DNA of 64,000 nt, from NCBI RefSeq assembly GCF_964340395.1, contig NC_135570.1, forward strand, positions 9,169,822 through 9,233,821, in the 5' to 3' direction. Every line of letters begins with the position of its first letter. Position 1 is the first letter of the stretch. This document shows positions 47,716-61,520 of this stretch, piece after piece. The notes below the pieces were generated by a model that did not search any database, was not told the DNA's origin, and worked only from the letters and a program-made list of their open reading frames with translations. The DNA comes from Glandiceps talaboti. Taxonomy: Eukaryota > Hemichordata > Enteropneusta > Spengelidae. A program made the translations under genes and the position numbers.

Positions 47716-48590
47716 CAGATAGGTGAAATGTCTGGACTAGTGAATAATACAAATTTACAGGTACTCCCCCATTCTGCTTTCAAGCATTTTTAGGGTCTAT
47801 TGGGGTGAGAGAGAATTAAGGTACATGTATACCTTGTGTTGGGATGTATCATTTCAATGAAAAACACCCTTGACTAAAGTTTTTTTAGGGGTTGGGATGG
47901 AGGCTAGCAGGTACAATGTCTGGATGTATATTTCAATAACAGGTACCCTTGACAACAGGATTAGCTCAGTATATAAACAAACTAACATACACCTGGTTGC
48001 TGTCATTGTATTTGGCATCAACTAGCCTTACTTTAATTTGATGACAATACCCCAAGGACAGTACATGTAGTGATATACATATATATACCATGGAGAAATG
48101 TTTTAGGTGATAGTATTTTAACATATTAAAGTTGTACAAATCTGAGTTTGTAAGCTTTTCACTCAGATGAAAACACTTACAAAATATCATTAATAAACCA
48201 TTCTAGCAGAATGTTAACGTTGACGACTGCCTTCAATGGTATTAAAAATTATCTTCTGCTATTGTTAATACAGTTCATGGCATATAGTAGCTATAAGGGT
48301 GTCCTTGAAATTGTAGTTTGTGTATATACTATTAAGCCATTTATATATCTTAATACCAGGTTTGAGTTCATTCAATTGTAAGTCATGGTCAAGTTTGCTA
48401 TATGAACTAGACTACAGATGCCTCACAGGCCAGGGATTCAATCCCAAGTTCTCACATTGGTGTTATCTTATCAGTAGAGCCATTTCCATTATATAGAAGT
48501 ATTCTTTTGTTCTGGACAAAGTTTTTTTATGGCTCTGTCAGACAGCTTTTCAGATCTAGACATTAATCTAAACTGAACTGGGCCTTTAAA
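47716..48590. other. Unannotated AT-rich spacer
   Basis: No gene is seen. It includes a weak GGTACCC-type direct repeat around 47810-47950 (AGGTAC...TGTATAT/CCCTTGAC), probably old duplicated sequence. Confidence 0.4.
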
Positions 48591-48592
48591 AC

Positions 48593-48670
48593 AAACAAAC
48601 AAACAAACAAACAAACAAACAAACAAACAAACAAACAAACAAACAAACATACAACAACATCATCAACATC

Positions 48671-48734
<64 letters not shown>
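48593..48734. repeat. (AAAC)n and (AAC)n microsatellites
   Basis: AAAC tetranucleotides at 48593-48648 are followed by CAA/AAC trinucleotides at about 48660-48733. Confidence 0.97.
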
Positions 48735-49628
48735 CCCAACATATAAACTCAGCTTATGCCCCTTTAAACTAAGTATCTCTACTGAGGGTACGTAACTATG
48801 GTAACTACTCGCACTATGTGTTTTGTTAACACATCCTAAACATTACCATGAATTAAACTGATAGCATGGGTGGATCTTGGTATCCAATTTCTAACCACAC
48901 CTTAAAAGGTCAAATAAGGTATTCCTGGCATGTCATGGCTACTCCTAAAGACCCACATAGGATTCCAATACACATGGAAGTGCTGCACATTGATCCCTTT
49001 AATCCATAGTAAAAGGAAGCCGGCATACCAAGGCCATCATATTCCATTGTATGGGGTAAAACTTGTCTGATACGACGGTCATTTAGTTTTCAATTATTTA
49101 GGATCTTATTTCATCAACCACACCTTAATACTCACCATATCCCTACATGAACCACTTCAGTTGAGATTCATATGGGATCTGAGCTGTTGTAGCAAGGACC
49201 GTAGACAGGTCTTGGAATGGATTCCAGATCGAAATACTTAAATTTGATAAATTTTATTTGGTAAATTTTGCATTTTTAGATTATTTTCAAACTTATTCTG
49301 CAACAAGTATAAGAACTGTTAGGCTTCATACCCTAATAAATTTCTCTGAAACTTTAATTACACACTGATATCATATATATCGATTCTTGTGGCTTGGATC
49401 CATGTACAAATGAAGTCTCTGTGGTGGAGCACTGAAAACTAATTGCTTTGGATAATTTTGGACCCTGCATAACATGAAATGAATATAACTTATAATACTG
49501 GTATTACAATTGTGGAGATTTGACCTTGAACAATCAACCCTGATAAAAACTCTGGCATATTTTAACATGAAAAGTATACCCTTCTTAAACCTTAGGGCCG
49601 TAAAAAGGATCCCTTTCAGGTGACTCAC

Positions 49629-50401
49629 CCTTCCAATAGTGATATCTATGGCTGTTGCCACCACCCCACCCCATTGAATGGCATAGTATATGTAATGACA
49701 AAATAACTGATGTACACATTATAGTGACATCTATGGCAGTTGCCACCCCACCCCCACCCCCACCCCCACTGAATGGCACAGTATAAGTAATGGCAAAATA
49801 ACTAATGTACACATTATAGTGACATCTATGGCAGTTGCCACCCCAACCCCACCCCCACCCCACTGAATGGCACAGTATAGGTAATGGCAAAATAACTGAT
49901 GTACACATTAGAGTGAAATCTATGGCAGTTGCCACCCCACCCCCAACCCCACCCCACCCCCACTGAATGGCACAGTATAGGTAATGGCAAAATAACTAAT
50001 GTACACATTATAGTGAAATCTATGGCAGTTGCCCACCCCACCCCCAACCCCACCCCAACCCCACCCCCACTGAATGGCACAGTATAGGTAATGGCAAAAT
50101 AACTGATGTACACATTATAGTGACATCTATGGCAGTTGCCACCCCACCCCAACCCCACCCCCACTGAATGGCACAGTATAGGTAATGGCAAAATAACTAA
50201 TGTACACATTATAGTGAAATCTATGGCAGTTGCCCACCCCACCCCCAACCCCACCCCACCCCCACTGAATGGCACAGTATAGGTAATGGCAAAATAACTA
50301 ATGTACACATTATAGTGAAATCTATGGCAGTTGCCCACCCCACCCCCAACCCCACCCCACCCCCACTGAATGGCACAGTATAGGTAATGGCAAAATAAAT
50401 G
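49629..50401. repeat. C-rich minisatellite, 85-107 bp x 8
   Basis: ATCTATGGC starts at 49644, 49729, 49824, 49918, 50018, 50125, 50219 and 50320. Each copy has a variable CCACCCC/CCAACCCC block followed by ACTGAATGGCACAGTATAGG. Length variation comes almost entirely from the C-rich block. On the - strand the blocks read as runs of GGGG/GGGGG. Several long - strand frames run through it because of the repeat and are not taken as genes. Confidence 0.95.
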
Positions 50402-50953
50402 ACATTTGCATTCAATTTGCTTGGTGATGATGTAGGAAATACTAGCCTCACTTTTATTAAACCTAACACTTTAAAGTTGTCACACTTGACTATATGGTGC
50501 GAAATTCTCCTCACACCAAGAAGTCAGTGTGTGAAAGTAACAAAAGCAAAGAGAATGGTGAAATAGATGTCTGTGAATAAATTGATATATCTTTCTAAAG
50601 ATATCAGTTTTTTAGCAGTGGACTAGCCTCACAACTAACACATAGGTGTGAAATCGATCTCCTGGTGTAAAAAAGTGACGTAAGTAGCAAATTATGAAAT
50701 GTATGATGGATGGTCTATTTGTTGTGGACAATTTTTGGGTGTAAGATTTCAGTAGTGAACCAGCCTCTCAACTTGCACATATTGGTGTGAAATTATCTTT
50801 ATAAAATGTAGTCAGTGTAAAAAGGTAAATTTTGTACAAAATTGTTATTTTTTTAAAAATGTACTGCTGTAGACTCGCCCCTTGAATTTGCAATTTAATT
50901 GACATTTTAAAAGTGGAGGGGTTTGTCAACATTGGTGTGAAAATTCTCCTAAA

Positions 50954-51252
50954 CTAATTAGTCAATCCACTGAATAGAGAAGAAAAGTAGATAGCAAGCT
51001 GTTGTAAGACAGCACAAAGTGTAGACAGGGTAATGCTAGCTAAAGCTCCATACTTATAATAGCTGAGTTTATGTTTGTTGTTAGTAATTTCTGCTAGTAA
51101 CTTATGGTCTACAGATACAGCTGTATTGTTTAGGGGTGTTTTTGTGACTGGTTTGAAAAAACCCAACTTCAATGAAGTGGTCACTGCAATGTGTGGAAAC
51201 ACATACTCAAGAACATCAGGGTGAATATTCTCACATTCATACAATACACATA
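50954..51252 (-). CDS. Probable terminal coding exon of an unidentified gene
   Basis: A polypyrimidine-rich acceptor (TTTTACTTCTCGTCCAG) precedes 299 bases that run open to a TAG. The frame begins with two bases completing a split codon, then C-V-L-Y-E-C-E-N-I-H-P-D and about 85 more residues. Charge is balanced and one hydrophobic segment lies near the end (YGALASITLSTLCAVLQQLAIYF). Codon and residue use look coding. The family is not recognised and no upstream exon was found; the next coding exon on this strand is more than 6 kb away. Confidence 0.4.
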
Positions 51253-51399
51253 CTGGACGAGAAGTAAAACAGAATTCATATCATTTTCAGACAAATTATC
51301 ATTTATTATTAGAAAATGATTTATGAAATGACAAAAAGTAACACAGCCATCATTCAACAGTGAAGTCATTATCATTCCTTCATGGTGATGTAATGACAA

Positions 51400-54300
51400 T
51401 GGTAAGATCTGATGAGATCTGGTAACAAAACTATGGGATTACAGCACCAACTAACATTGTAAAATCACTTAGCCTGGTCTGCTACAATGCTAGTATGCAC
51501 TCCCCTAAGACTTCAAGAGAACACAGATGAATTATTCTAGCAGTGAGAACACATGTATATGCTCAACACAGTTCAAATCTTTTTCTTGTAGTTTATGGGT
51601 CGTATTTTATTGCCAGCCAAGCCTGTTTTACGTTAGCCAAGCCTGTAATTGTCAGCATATCCTGTGTTTTGTTGAAATCTTAGCAAGTGTCTACTTATGA
51701 GATATACTGGTATGCTACTAGAATCTGTACAAAACATGGAATAATATCAATTTTGCAAGTACTATTTTCTGTTCCCATATCATGACTTTGAAAGTTTATA
51801 ATAATTCAATCAGTTTCTTTATTAAACTATTTTTTTACTATGTCCTTAGTTCTTATGAAATAATCAGTTTTTATAAGAGCACTTTGTAGCTAAAATCGAC
51901 TTGAGTTCCCAGGTATTATCAACATTCTTAGCCAAAATTTAATATATACAAGGTATGGAAATCTATGCAGAATCTATCAGTTCCCTTGCTAAGCTTCCCC
52001 CTGTATTACCAGGGTCCCAGACTTTTGCAAAAAACACGTAGTCTAACGAATGTATGACATTGTACAGAGTATAAAACCTTCTAGCTAGTACTAAAACCTG
52101 TTACATCAGTGAAATCATGGCAGAGTACAGTCCAAATATTTCAAAATCTAAAGTAAGACTATTGCAATGTTTTTGTACTGAAAATTAAAAGAAGTTTGGT
52201 CATCAAAAGGAATGAAAAAAGTGGTGACAAGAACAGAGGACACATTGGTTTAATTTGACGGTAAATGTTGACATTCCAGCCTATCATAGTCAAACAGGCA
52301 TATCATACAAACATTCCAATATGCAATGAGTTTGTTAGTGAAATTAAGCTGAACTATCTTTATAGTCCAATGCATTCCTATATTGGATAATTACTAAACT
52401 TCCAAACAACCGTGGAACTTGATAGTTTGTGAGCAGCCTTCTTTGACAACAACATGTGTTTTGCCTCTAGATAAAAGAACTTAACACTCTACTAACTATC
52501 TACCTCCAATTGTTTCGGTTGCTTGAAAATAAGTTGTTTGGTTTTTCTTCTTTCATAAAATAACTTATAAAAACATTATATTTTCTCTTCAGTATAGACT
52601 GCAAATATATGTAATAAAAGTTGAAAAGGAAACTTTAATACTTGATCTGTCCCTCCCCTACATTGCGTAATAGAATATCTTTCAGTGGAAAACAATGGAA
52701 GGGATATTCCATTTACACAGGGTCATAGGGATGTAAGGATTGGTCAATTCTGTTAATAGTATGTGCCTTCCTGTACTGGTCAAAACCTTGTAAATGAGAA
52801 TACAATAATGTTTTGGATAATGCAACACAAAATGTAAATGAATCAAAAAAACTGAAGACACTAAACGTATTACTTTCAAGCATTATGTTGATTGATGAGA
52901 AATAGTCCGTTCTTGACTGGCATTTCACTATATATCTCAAATCCATGACATAAACAATATTCTACTTCCAATAAATATATGAATTCAAGCATAGTCTCAA
53001 CTATGTCTACAGGTTTCAGGAAACAATGAACCAACTGTTGTTGTATATTAATGTGTATATCAACTACACCTTAGCCTAAAATACAGGTAAATGGGGATTC
53101 TGAATTTTGATGGGGGAAACAACGAATTCAAAACTCCCATTCGCATGGACTCCAGGCTAACTACATCTCAGCACTTTGACATATTGTCTGCAATCTTAAC
53201 CCTGTCAATTTGGAATTAATCAGTTTTTCCAATATTCTTGGCACACTTGGAAGCCTACACACTACCTGGATATGGCAGTTAGCCAGACTCAGTGTGCTAG
53301 GTAGATAGAGCTGTTGTTGAATACAAAAGAGTCTGATGGGACATATTTGGCCAAGACATATCACTGATTAAAAACATCAAATATAGCTATAATATTTTAT
53401 CTTTTAAAATGAATTCAGAGTGCAAAAATATGAATTCTCACATATTACAAATTAGGAATAAAATTGGCTGGCTTCTTAACAGCAATGTGAACCCACTGTA
53501 AACCTGGAATAATTAGCAAAATTTAGACTCTGGGGAAATAGTTGCAGACCAAATATTTGCAGAATTTTCTAGTTGTGAAAATATCACGATTTACAATATG
53601 TCTTCTCTGGCTAACAAGAGTTAACAGTTCAAAAACACTCTTGTGACAAATTTCAAATTGTTACAAAATAGTGTATGAACACACCAAGGACAAAAGCCTG
53701 ACAAAATTCATTGGTTTTATATAACAGTCTGAATAAAAACAATTATGAAAATCTCCAACATTTTTATTAAAGAGTTCATTCATGCTATCTTGTGAAAGAA
53801 GATATGCACCCAAGTGGAAATTCTTTAAATACTTCTTGTGCAAAAAAATCACAATATTTCTGAAATGCTGGCAAGATGTTTCTATAACACTGTGTATAAA
53901 TGCTAAATAATCAAAAGTATTATTATAAAAAATGTGGGAAAACAAAACACTTCAAAACTTTTTTTCAAAAATGTGAAATGCCTTATCTAGTAAAAGTACA
54001 TCACAGAACAAATTTGTATCAGCCATGTAAAAAAAGTATGAATCAGCCTCATTGAATTTTGATATGGATAATTGAATTATTAAAAAGTGGATGACATTAC
54101 ACCACGATACTAAACACAAACTTTTTATGTCGAATGTCATATATAGCAGTAAAGGGGAGACAAAGCATATTTTGTTTTCGTTGCAATGGAAACTTTAACC
54201 ATGCAACCCTTGGCCTAGCTGACACTGAGGTCAGTCTTCAGGGGGTGTCAGTTTTAAATTTACATTTCATAAAACCCCAAACAATAACCCTTATGTCAAA

Positions 54301-57300
54301 GTCTCACTTCATTTTGTCTGAGTTCAAACATGGGTGAGGAAAACAACATGTACACTGTGTGCCCTGAATTATTAGTTCTGCAGACAATCCAATTTTAGCC
54401 ATTACACAAAACTTGTATAATACAACTATGTACCATATATCAGGAAAAGTAACAATTTTCTTCAATATATGCTGTGAATGGTACATAGTTAGATCATCAT
54501 GTGAGAGGTTGGCAGTCATTTTGCAATAGCTTACAGCATCTCTTTTCTTATGCATGATGTAACACAAGTTGATTTCCTTCTAGTCGTGATATCCATCAAC
54601 AATGGCCATTCAGTTTTGTGTAAACAACCCCATTTCCCCTTTCATCATACTTGTGAAAATTAACAATACTGTTCATCAACAATTCTATTACACTGTACCA
54701 TCTCTATATTTAAATTCTGTATTGTCAAAAACCTGCTATAACATAATCTTCACACTGCTGTATTATAGAATTTACATATTCCAAATTAGCATAATGTATT
54801 GATGGCTAAAAATGGACATATCAAAATAATTTTTCACTTCCACATGTGTTGATTAAACAGGTGTTACTAGCTGTTTTCAAAATAATGTTTCAAGTATAGA
54901 TTGAACAATAAACAATATGCTTTGTCCCCCATCCTAGAATGACTACACCCTGATAGTGATATAACAACTGTTAGTATTACCCAGCGGAGGTCAAGTTTAT
55001 ATTTTTCCATAAACACACTGGCCACCCTGGTGTTCACAGAATCTGTCTACTTTTGCAGGCAAACTGTGTGTGGCTATCTCTGTGTAAGTACGTCTTAGAT
55101 AAAAATATATCTACAAGTCAATGTTTCTATGGCGATAAAACAGACTGATTGCACAGAAAGAAAGAACAGAACCCTGTTGTCATGGAAACATCTTGTTACG
55201 TACAATTTCATTATCAATTTTCACGGGTAATTTATTCACAGATATGAGGCACTGGTCCAACAATGGATGAAAAATAGTCATTAAATGGCAACCTTGGCCT
55301 GAATTTACAAGAAGAAGTGAAAACACATTTGCGGGGATGTGAAATTATTAAAACCACATGTTTACGAAACTGAACAAAAATTTTGATAAGAAATATGATA
55401 TTCAGAAATGAAATGAAATTTTAATAGCCTTGTCACTGATATTAAAGAGAGACTGAGGATAAATATTAAATTTAATAACAGTTTCCTGTCAAATATACAT
55501 CCAAATACTGTTGAACTCTAAATATGGATGGTGTGCGTTTAATATATCAGAAGGTTATATTACATGATGAAACATTTTATGATTAGCGTCATGCTATTTT
55601 TACATGTCCTCGTTTTGTTTGTCTGTAAGTATGGGATAGACAGGAAACACCCTTTGAGATGTTGCATCATACAGAGTATTAATTCCACACTTTTGATCAT
55701 GGGATTTTTGTTCATGCTGGCTTGTAGCTGTGAAGTTTTGAATATGTATTTCATAGTTAGACTCATATTGCTAGAGCACAACTTGTGATTTCCAATAGAA
55801 ATCAAGATTTGCACTTTGTCAAGTCACAATTTTGGCTTCCATTTTGTCTTACTCCCCTCCCCCTACCAAGTAATTGTTGGTGAGGAAACAATGACACATC
55901 ATATATCTATCAATGCATACACATCAACATCACACAGCTCCAAGTGTGTTAAACAAGCTGTCATCAGTAAATTTAGGTGTGAACGTGTGCCAATGACAAG
56001 AAACTGCTTAATTTGACAACTTGTATAACAGGTCTCAAGTGTTGTTATCACTTTGGGTGTTGTGTGTTGTGATTCATTTATCAACAACTCTACACAGACT
56101 TATTACTGGACTATGAATTATGATGCAACTGTGGTAGAATACAATGAACACTGCAGTCAGTGACTTTTATATATGTCATTTTTTGGAGTCTGTTTCTAAA
56201 AATGTAACAAGCCCCTTGTGACTGACGCATGACTTGGCATGGGCCAACTATATGTAATGCATCACAGCTCAGAAAGCTAATTAGCAGTATTGTAATATGG
56301 ATTCTTCTACACAATATTACTTGGTTGATAATCCAATTACGAAGTGTGGAGAAAAACAATTTGACTGAATAAGTAGAAATCAATAAACCATGGCTGCCAT
56401 CTGTCACAAGGCACAATAAAGAAGATGAGCTAAGAAAACTGTTTATCCTCCATTAATAAGTAATACAAACATACAGAAAAAGATATAACAAAACACTTAT
56501 CGTTACCCAACATATGGATTACAGAATACGAAAAAGTATACAGAAAATATATAAGAATTGCATTGACATTTAAACTGGAGCACATATAAAGTCAGACATC
56601 AAAAACTTTGTATGTACGAAAATAAATAACATTCTTTTGACAAAAAATTACTTTAAAAATATATAAAATAATACTGTGTAATATAAAATGCATTGCGTAA
56701 TAAAATTGTAAGTCTTAGGCAGTGGTTAAGAATATTTCATGTTGTTATAATGTTAGCATTTTTCTTAAAATGAAAAACGTGTTTCTGAACATTACTGTAA
56801 AATGTTGTACAATACATACAAGACATTACTGGGAATACGAGCACCATATGAATAAAAAGAACTCTCGTTTCCAATTCTAAACTACTCTAGTTATAATAAA
56901 TGTATTAGGATTTTATGTTCTGACTATACTTAATATCTGAAGTAGTTTTTTAAGTTCATTAAAACTAAAAAATAATCTTAAATTCATTGAAATGGGAAGC
57001 ATTGAACACTTGAAGGTCTAGCGAAAAGTTGAAAACTGTAACTTCCTTAAAAATTACTATCTACTTCCTTCTACTTTACTGTGATCTAACCTTTTGTGAT
57101 TCAAAACCGTCCACTCCTGTCACGTTTTAAGGAAGCACGGCTGCCCAGGCCCTCATGAAATCTAGCGGAAACATATGTCAAAATATTATGTGATTTTATG
57201 TTAATGAGTACAAATATTTCAGGGTCTCTTAAAGTGTTCAAACAATGCAAGGCCATCATGCATGAACCTGGTGCTAAAGTGTCAAAAACATGGATACATA

Positions 57301-57602
57301 TGAGAAAACAAATCACAAAGTTCATCAAACTTTCTGATGAGTGAAAAACAACACCCAACCATACATGATTCAGACAGCGTGATTGTTCTGCATTTGTAAC
57401 TCTACACTGTGTACCATAATATGCTGAAAACAATATGTGTATAAATTATTGCCATGCATGTACTGGCCGTAATACTGAATGGATTATGGTTCATGAACAC
57501 TAATTCAAAAAAAATATCAACACTCTAGAATTACACTTCTTGTGGCTAACATCTACAAATTTTGCACTTTCCCTCTTTTATACATCTATATACAGCAGCT
57601 AC
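51400..57602. other. Long AT-rich region, mostly without recognisable features
   Basis: No microsatellite, fold-back or domain-bearing frame was recognised in 6.2 kb, unlike the rest of the window. Part is likely the 3' UTR of the PH-domain gene, whose stop is at 57603. The polyadenylation site was not located. Confidence 0.4.
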
Positions 57603-58341
57603 CTAAATTTCAGGTGATCTAACAAATGTGTCCACTGATATTCTTTGAACAGTTGTCGTTGTTACTGGTGGTTTTACCTCTGCAAGTTGTGGTCTCCTCT
57701 TCAATAACCTCGCTTTATTCTGTAAATGTGGCTGACTGCGACTTCTTTGTAATAACACACTACATTCATCTAGTTTTGGTGAAGGCGTTTCGGCACTCAG
57801 AGTGCGCCTATGTCCGTATCTACGTGCCCTGCTATGAGAGTTTGTGACTGACTTTGGAGTTTCTGAACAACCTGGTGAACCGTTCAAATTTTTCTGAAAC
57901 TCTGGCAAAACTGGCTTTTTACGAAATTGCTCACGGATGTTATATAACCATTCTTCTCTATTTTCCCATCGATCGGCATGAAATTTATACACACCACCAC
58001 CATTTGCTTTGGTCGTAATTTGGAAACTGTATTCATCCAAGGGAGTTATTTCACATGAGTTTGTATCGATACATCCACGGGCTTGTTTTCGTGCTTTCTC
58101 AGCATACCACACAATAAATGGTGATGAATCATTGGTGTAGAGATACGCTATCACACTTTTTGGTTTCTTTCGGTGTTTTCGCCATGGTTCATGGACTGAT
58201 AACTTCCCTTCCATGATTACCCTGCTCATCTGACAATTGGTGTAGGTGCTGTGTTGATCTACTTTTGGTCGGTGTACAGATTCTGCTCGTCGGCCTTTCA
58301 ACAAGCGCGATAGGAAGCTCATTTTTGCAACCTTTGCCGCT
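57603..58341 (-). CDS. PH-domain protein (239 residues), last exon
   Basis: Predicted cytoplasmic adaptor with one pleckstrin-homology domain at about residues 36-133. It opens MEGKLSVHEPWRKH, has beta-strand-like segments, and ends in the usual helix with its invariant Trp (ENREEWLYNIREQF, Trp125). PH domains bind phosphoinositides or proteins, but specificity cannot be read here. A basic Ser-rich tail follows, with RRTLSAE (basophilic-kinase type) and RSRSQP at 193-198, a mode-1 14-3-3 motif. The start is the ATG at 58322 (AAAAATGAG), 19 bases after an acceptor TATTTCAG|AGCGGC at 58342. The longer frame back to 58460 reads through intron and gives a false signal-peptide-like start. I cannot assign an orthologue. 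Confidence 0.75.
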
Positions 58342-59719
58342 CTGAAATACCAGTTGTTGTGACGTAAAATGAAACACTTGAGACAGTCACATCTACAAAG
58401 TAAGAAAAATACACAAAAAGCTAAGAACAGGATAATGCAAACATTCTTTGAATGAGCCAAAACACAATAGGGACATTCAGTTTTTTAAGTACATTTCATT
58501 ACATTCCATCCACATATCTCAGGATAACTCTCTATTCATGCTTTTGGTTATCACAATAAGGAGTGGCATCTGTTTAAAACGCCCACTCTCTCTGGACTCC
58601 AGTATCCATATACCCCTTACTGAAATGTGCACACTGATGTAATAGTCAAATTATTGATTTCATGGGTACAGATCATTTATCTCCGGATATAACAGATTAT
58701 TACGAATAATGCCTGCCACCCATTTCTTATTACAAATGTTTTACATTGTATTTAGACAGGATTTCATGCCTTTTCATTACTTTTGTAGCTCTGGTTATAT
58801 TTGAACAAAAACCTGTTGTTTTTATGAAGCACAAATTTTGGCATTATCATTACAAAATCACACAGATCTACGACAAAGCTGATCAATATACGTGTGAAAC
58901 CAATCTTGTATAAATTGGTACAAATATAAATCAACCCATTTTAACACACTGAGACGTGTTCTTTAATTAACCCATATTTTCTGCAATTTAGGTCACATCG
59001 ATATGTACTTACAATGTAGACCTGGCTATGAGTATTTTGTAACAACGACAAAAATCTAGGTGACAGAAATCCAGTAGCGTGAACGAAAGAGTTCGTTAAA
59101 TTTTACAAACATACCGCCAAGGTCGATTTTTATTGACATTCCCATAAAATAAATACAATCTCATCCACCCTTGTACTTAGCAGTTTTATCACATCACCAT
59201 CGCGACAACATAATTTGTCTCTTTACATGTCGATTCAAGTTGCTTGAATTTGATTATAAGTAATATTTACACATAACAGTCAGTGTGTTCCCAACAATGA
59301 CAGACACAAAGCTCATTGTGTCCGAAATATGTCATTTATTTTGAAAGCCGTCTGCATGCACTGTTCGGTACGGTGTCAACAAACTTTCACACTGACACCC
59401 CAGTGGGACACGAAGGAAGCCATGCATGTCCAAATAATGGGAGGCGGTAAAAAAATACTGGGAAAGGCAGATTATTTCATTTACATTTACCTCCTAACCG
59501 AGCTTTCCTGGGATTTGGTGCCTAGTGAAAACGTCAACAACAGATCGATATACTAGAGTGTAAGGCATTGTATGTGTGAAACATCACGTCTGTGCTAGAC
59601 TCTAGTACGGCTGACAATCAATCGAACCAAAACATTTTCATGTTTGCAACATTTATAAATTATCTAACACCATCAGAGGCATCAATGGAATGCATATTAC
59701 AGACAATGACCAAACGTAC
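58342..59719 (-). other. Probable intron in the 5' UTR of the PH-domain gene
   Basis: Bounded by donor AACAG|GTACGT (59719-59714 on the - strand) and acceptor TATTTCAG (58342). No exon or repeat was recognised inside. The + strand frame at 59329-59556 is not supported. Confidence 0.4.
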
Positions 59720-59860
59720 CTGTTAAGCTCCTTTAGCTTTACGTGGACGTCACAGCAGTGGACTTTTTCTTCAAATACAAGAATGACAGCTCTCCAACGA
59801 TACCATTACGATGCATAGTCCATGTATACTACACGATTTGATCGTTAGGCAGGCCCAAGT
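59720..59860 (-). other. Candidate untranslated first exon of the PH-domain gene
   Basis: On the - strand the sequence ends GCTAAAGGAGCTTAACAG|GTACGT, a good donor. It would join the acceptor at 58342, so translation starts 19 bases into the next exon. The transcription start is not known and the 5' limit is a guess. Confidence 0.35.
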
Positions 59861-59864
59861 GTTG

Positions 59865-59925
59865 TTTCACGTGAAAGGGGCGTGTATGCAAATAAGCTAT
59901 GTTATGCAAATTAGTGGTGTCAACG
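59865..59925 (-). promoter_or_regulatory. Candidate promoter with two octamers and an E-box
   Basis: CACGTG is at about 59869, a GGGGCGTG block follows, and ATGCAAAT occurs at about 59887 and 59904. These lie just upstream of the candidate first exon. The octamer is the same motif found upstream of the sulfotransferases. Confidence 0.3.
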
Positions 59926-60619
59926 TCACGACTTAACCTCCTGCTGCCCAACAGGACTAGTGTCGGCTTGTACAATGGCTTTCGTTTTTATTTCTATGTA
60001 AATTATTCGCGTGTTCTGATGTATCAACCTTATCCTTTTCCATGCGGTTGCATGTTCTTGCTTAAGCTGAAAACATATAGTTTAAAATTTTGTTTTACTT
60101 GCAGTGAAGGAGAGACCTAAAATATCCCCTTTTAGAACATCATTGTGATTATCAATGTAATTTTCCAGGATATGCCTCAGACCCCTTTCTAATTGTGTCA
60201 AACAGCACAATCAATATCAAATCAGTATGTAGTAGTATGTAGTACACTGAATACAAAGCCTGTATGTAGTGAGGAAAATGCTCTTTATTAATGTATTTTA
60301 GGGCCATGCATTTACTAAAGTGAAAATTCTTCCATTTATTCGATCTGACAACATTTTTTTAAAAGTACTTGTATTAAGGGGTAATGGATTCCATTTTAAG
60401 TAATATCATTTTTGTTGATGCGAACTAAAATGGATCAAACCCCCACCCCCACCCCCACTACCAGAATTATGTTTTTGTCCTACATTGAACTATTTATCGC
60501 ACCCCTAAATAAATCTCATTAGGCTTTTATTGCAATGTATTGTGGACTACATTGAAATAGTCATTGGTTTCACATTGGAGGGGCACAGTCCAGATATATA
60601 AAGTGTCATTTTTGTTTCA

Positions 60620-60885
60620 AATGAAGAATCACTCGTTCTTTAGCAGAGCAAATCATTGACTGGAACACATTGCCTCCCTCTATCATTGAATCACCTTCTG
60701 CATCTTGTTACCAGAAAATACTTTTTATAGAGAACGCATCATCCCACTGGCATGATACTCCTAAAAATGCAGTGCAAATTACTTATCCAGAGATCCATTG
60801 CATCAGGTTCTGCCAGCCCTCATCAGCCTCCTCTCCAATGACTGATGTGTGAGGGCGCCCCATCACAGCATACCTTACAGACTAG
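60620..60885 (+). mobile_element. LINE ORF2 C-terminal remnant joined to a MITE-like end
   Basis: One frame reads IIDWNTLPPSIIESPSASCYQ, the conserved DWNxLP...SIxxSxS motif near the C-terminus of CR1/L2-like LINE proteins. From about 60780 the sequence changes to CTCATCAGCCTCCTCTCC... ending TACCTTACAGACT, the same right end as the MITE at 34085-34191. Confidence 0.55.
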
Positions 60886-61520
60886 ATTAGGGTTACATGT
60901 AATGAACACTTTGAGGACTAACTTTTGAGTGCCTCCAAAGTTTGTCATTGACACCAGTGAAACTTTCCATGCATAACCTAACATGACACTATAAGGTTTA
61001 CTCTCACTTCAGGCACTGATCGATATGAATGCAATACTGGACGAGTTTTATTTGGACAAAAATTGACATCTCAAATCAGACCATGTAATTTTCAGGAGGA
61101 TCTGAACATACTCTGAATTAATTTAACAAATGTTTAACAGAAATGATCACTGTGTTGTTTTTTAACTGGGAAAATACTGGACTGGACACTACACCTTTTG
61201 TATGTTATAACTAGACTTCATATAAAAGTAAATAGTGGGGTTCATGTTCTTTTGAAGCTGTGGATATATTCAATGCAAACAGAGTCCCAATATTGAAGAT
61301 GTAAAGTATGCCCTCTAGTGTTCAAACAAACAAATGCTGAAATAGATCAGTCATTGCATGAGCACATATTACAAGTAAATTTGATTTACATTTGAATATG
61401 TTTGCTGTAAAAATGTGTAAATACTGCCCTCTATTGTTAGAAGGCAGAACTAGAAGTACTACATTTAAAGCAAGTTATGCTTCTTCAAAATTCGCTATTC
61501 TTGTCGATTCTTTGTTATTT

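Noticed and set aside
48420-48480. Possible second tRNA-like sequence on the - strand (GGGATTGAATCCC)
   Set aside because: Only a B-box-like block is present. There is no A-box or cloverleaf.
49585-50514. Overlapping - strand frames with repeated VILPLPILCHSV and Gly/Trp stretches
   Set aside because: Produced by the minisatellite. Period lengths vary and are often not multiples of three.
58342-58460. Signal-peptide-like N-terminus (M-A-H-S-K...) of the PH-domain protein
   Set aside because: The segment is pyrimidine-rich intron before an acceptor. Its hydrophobic translation is a by-product.
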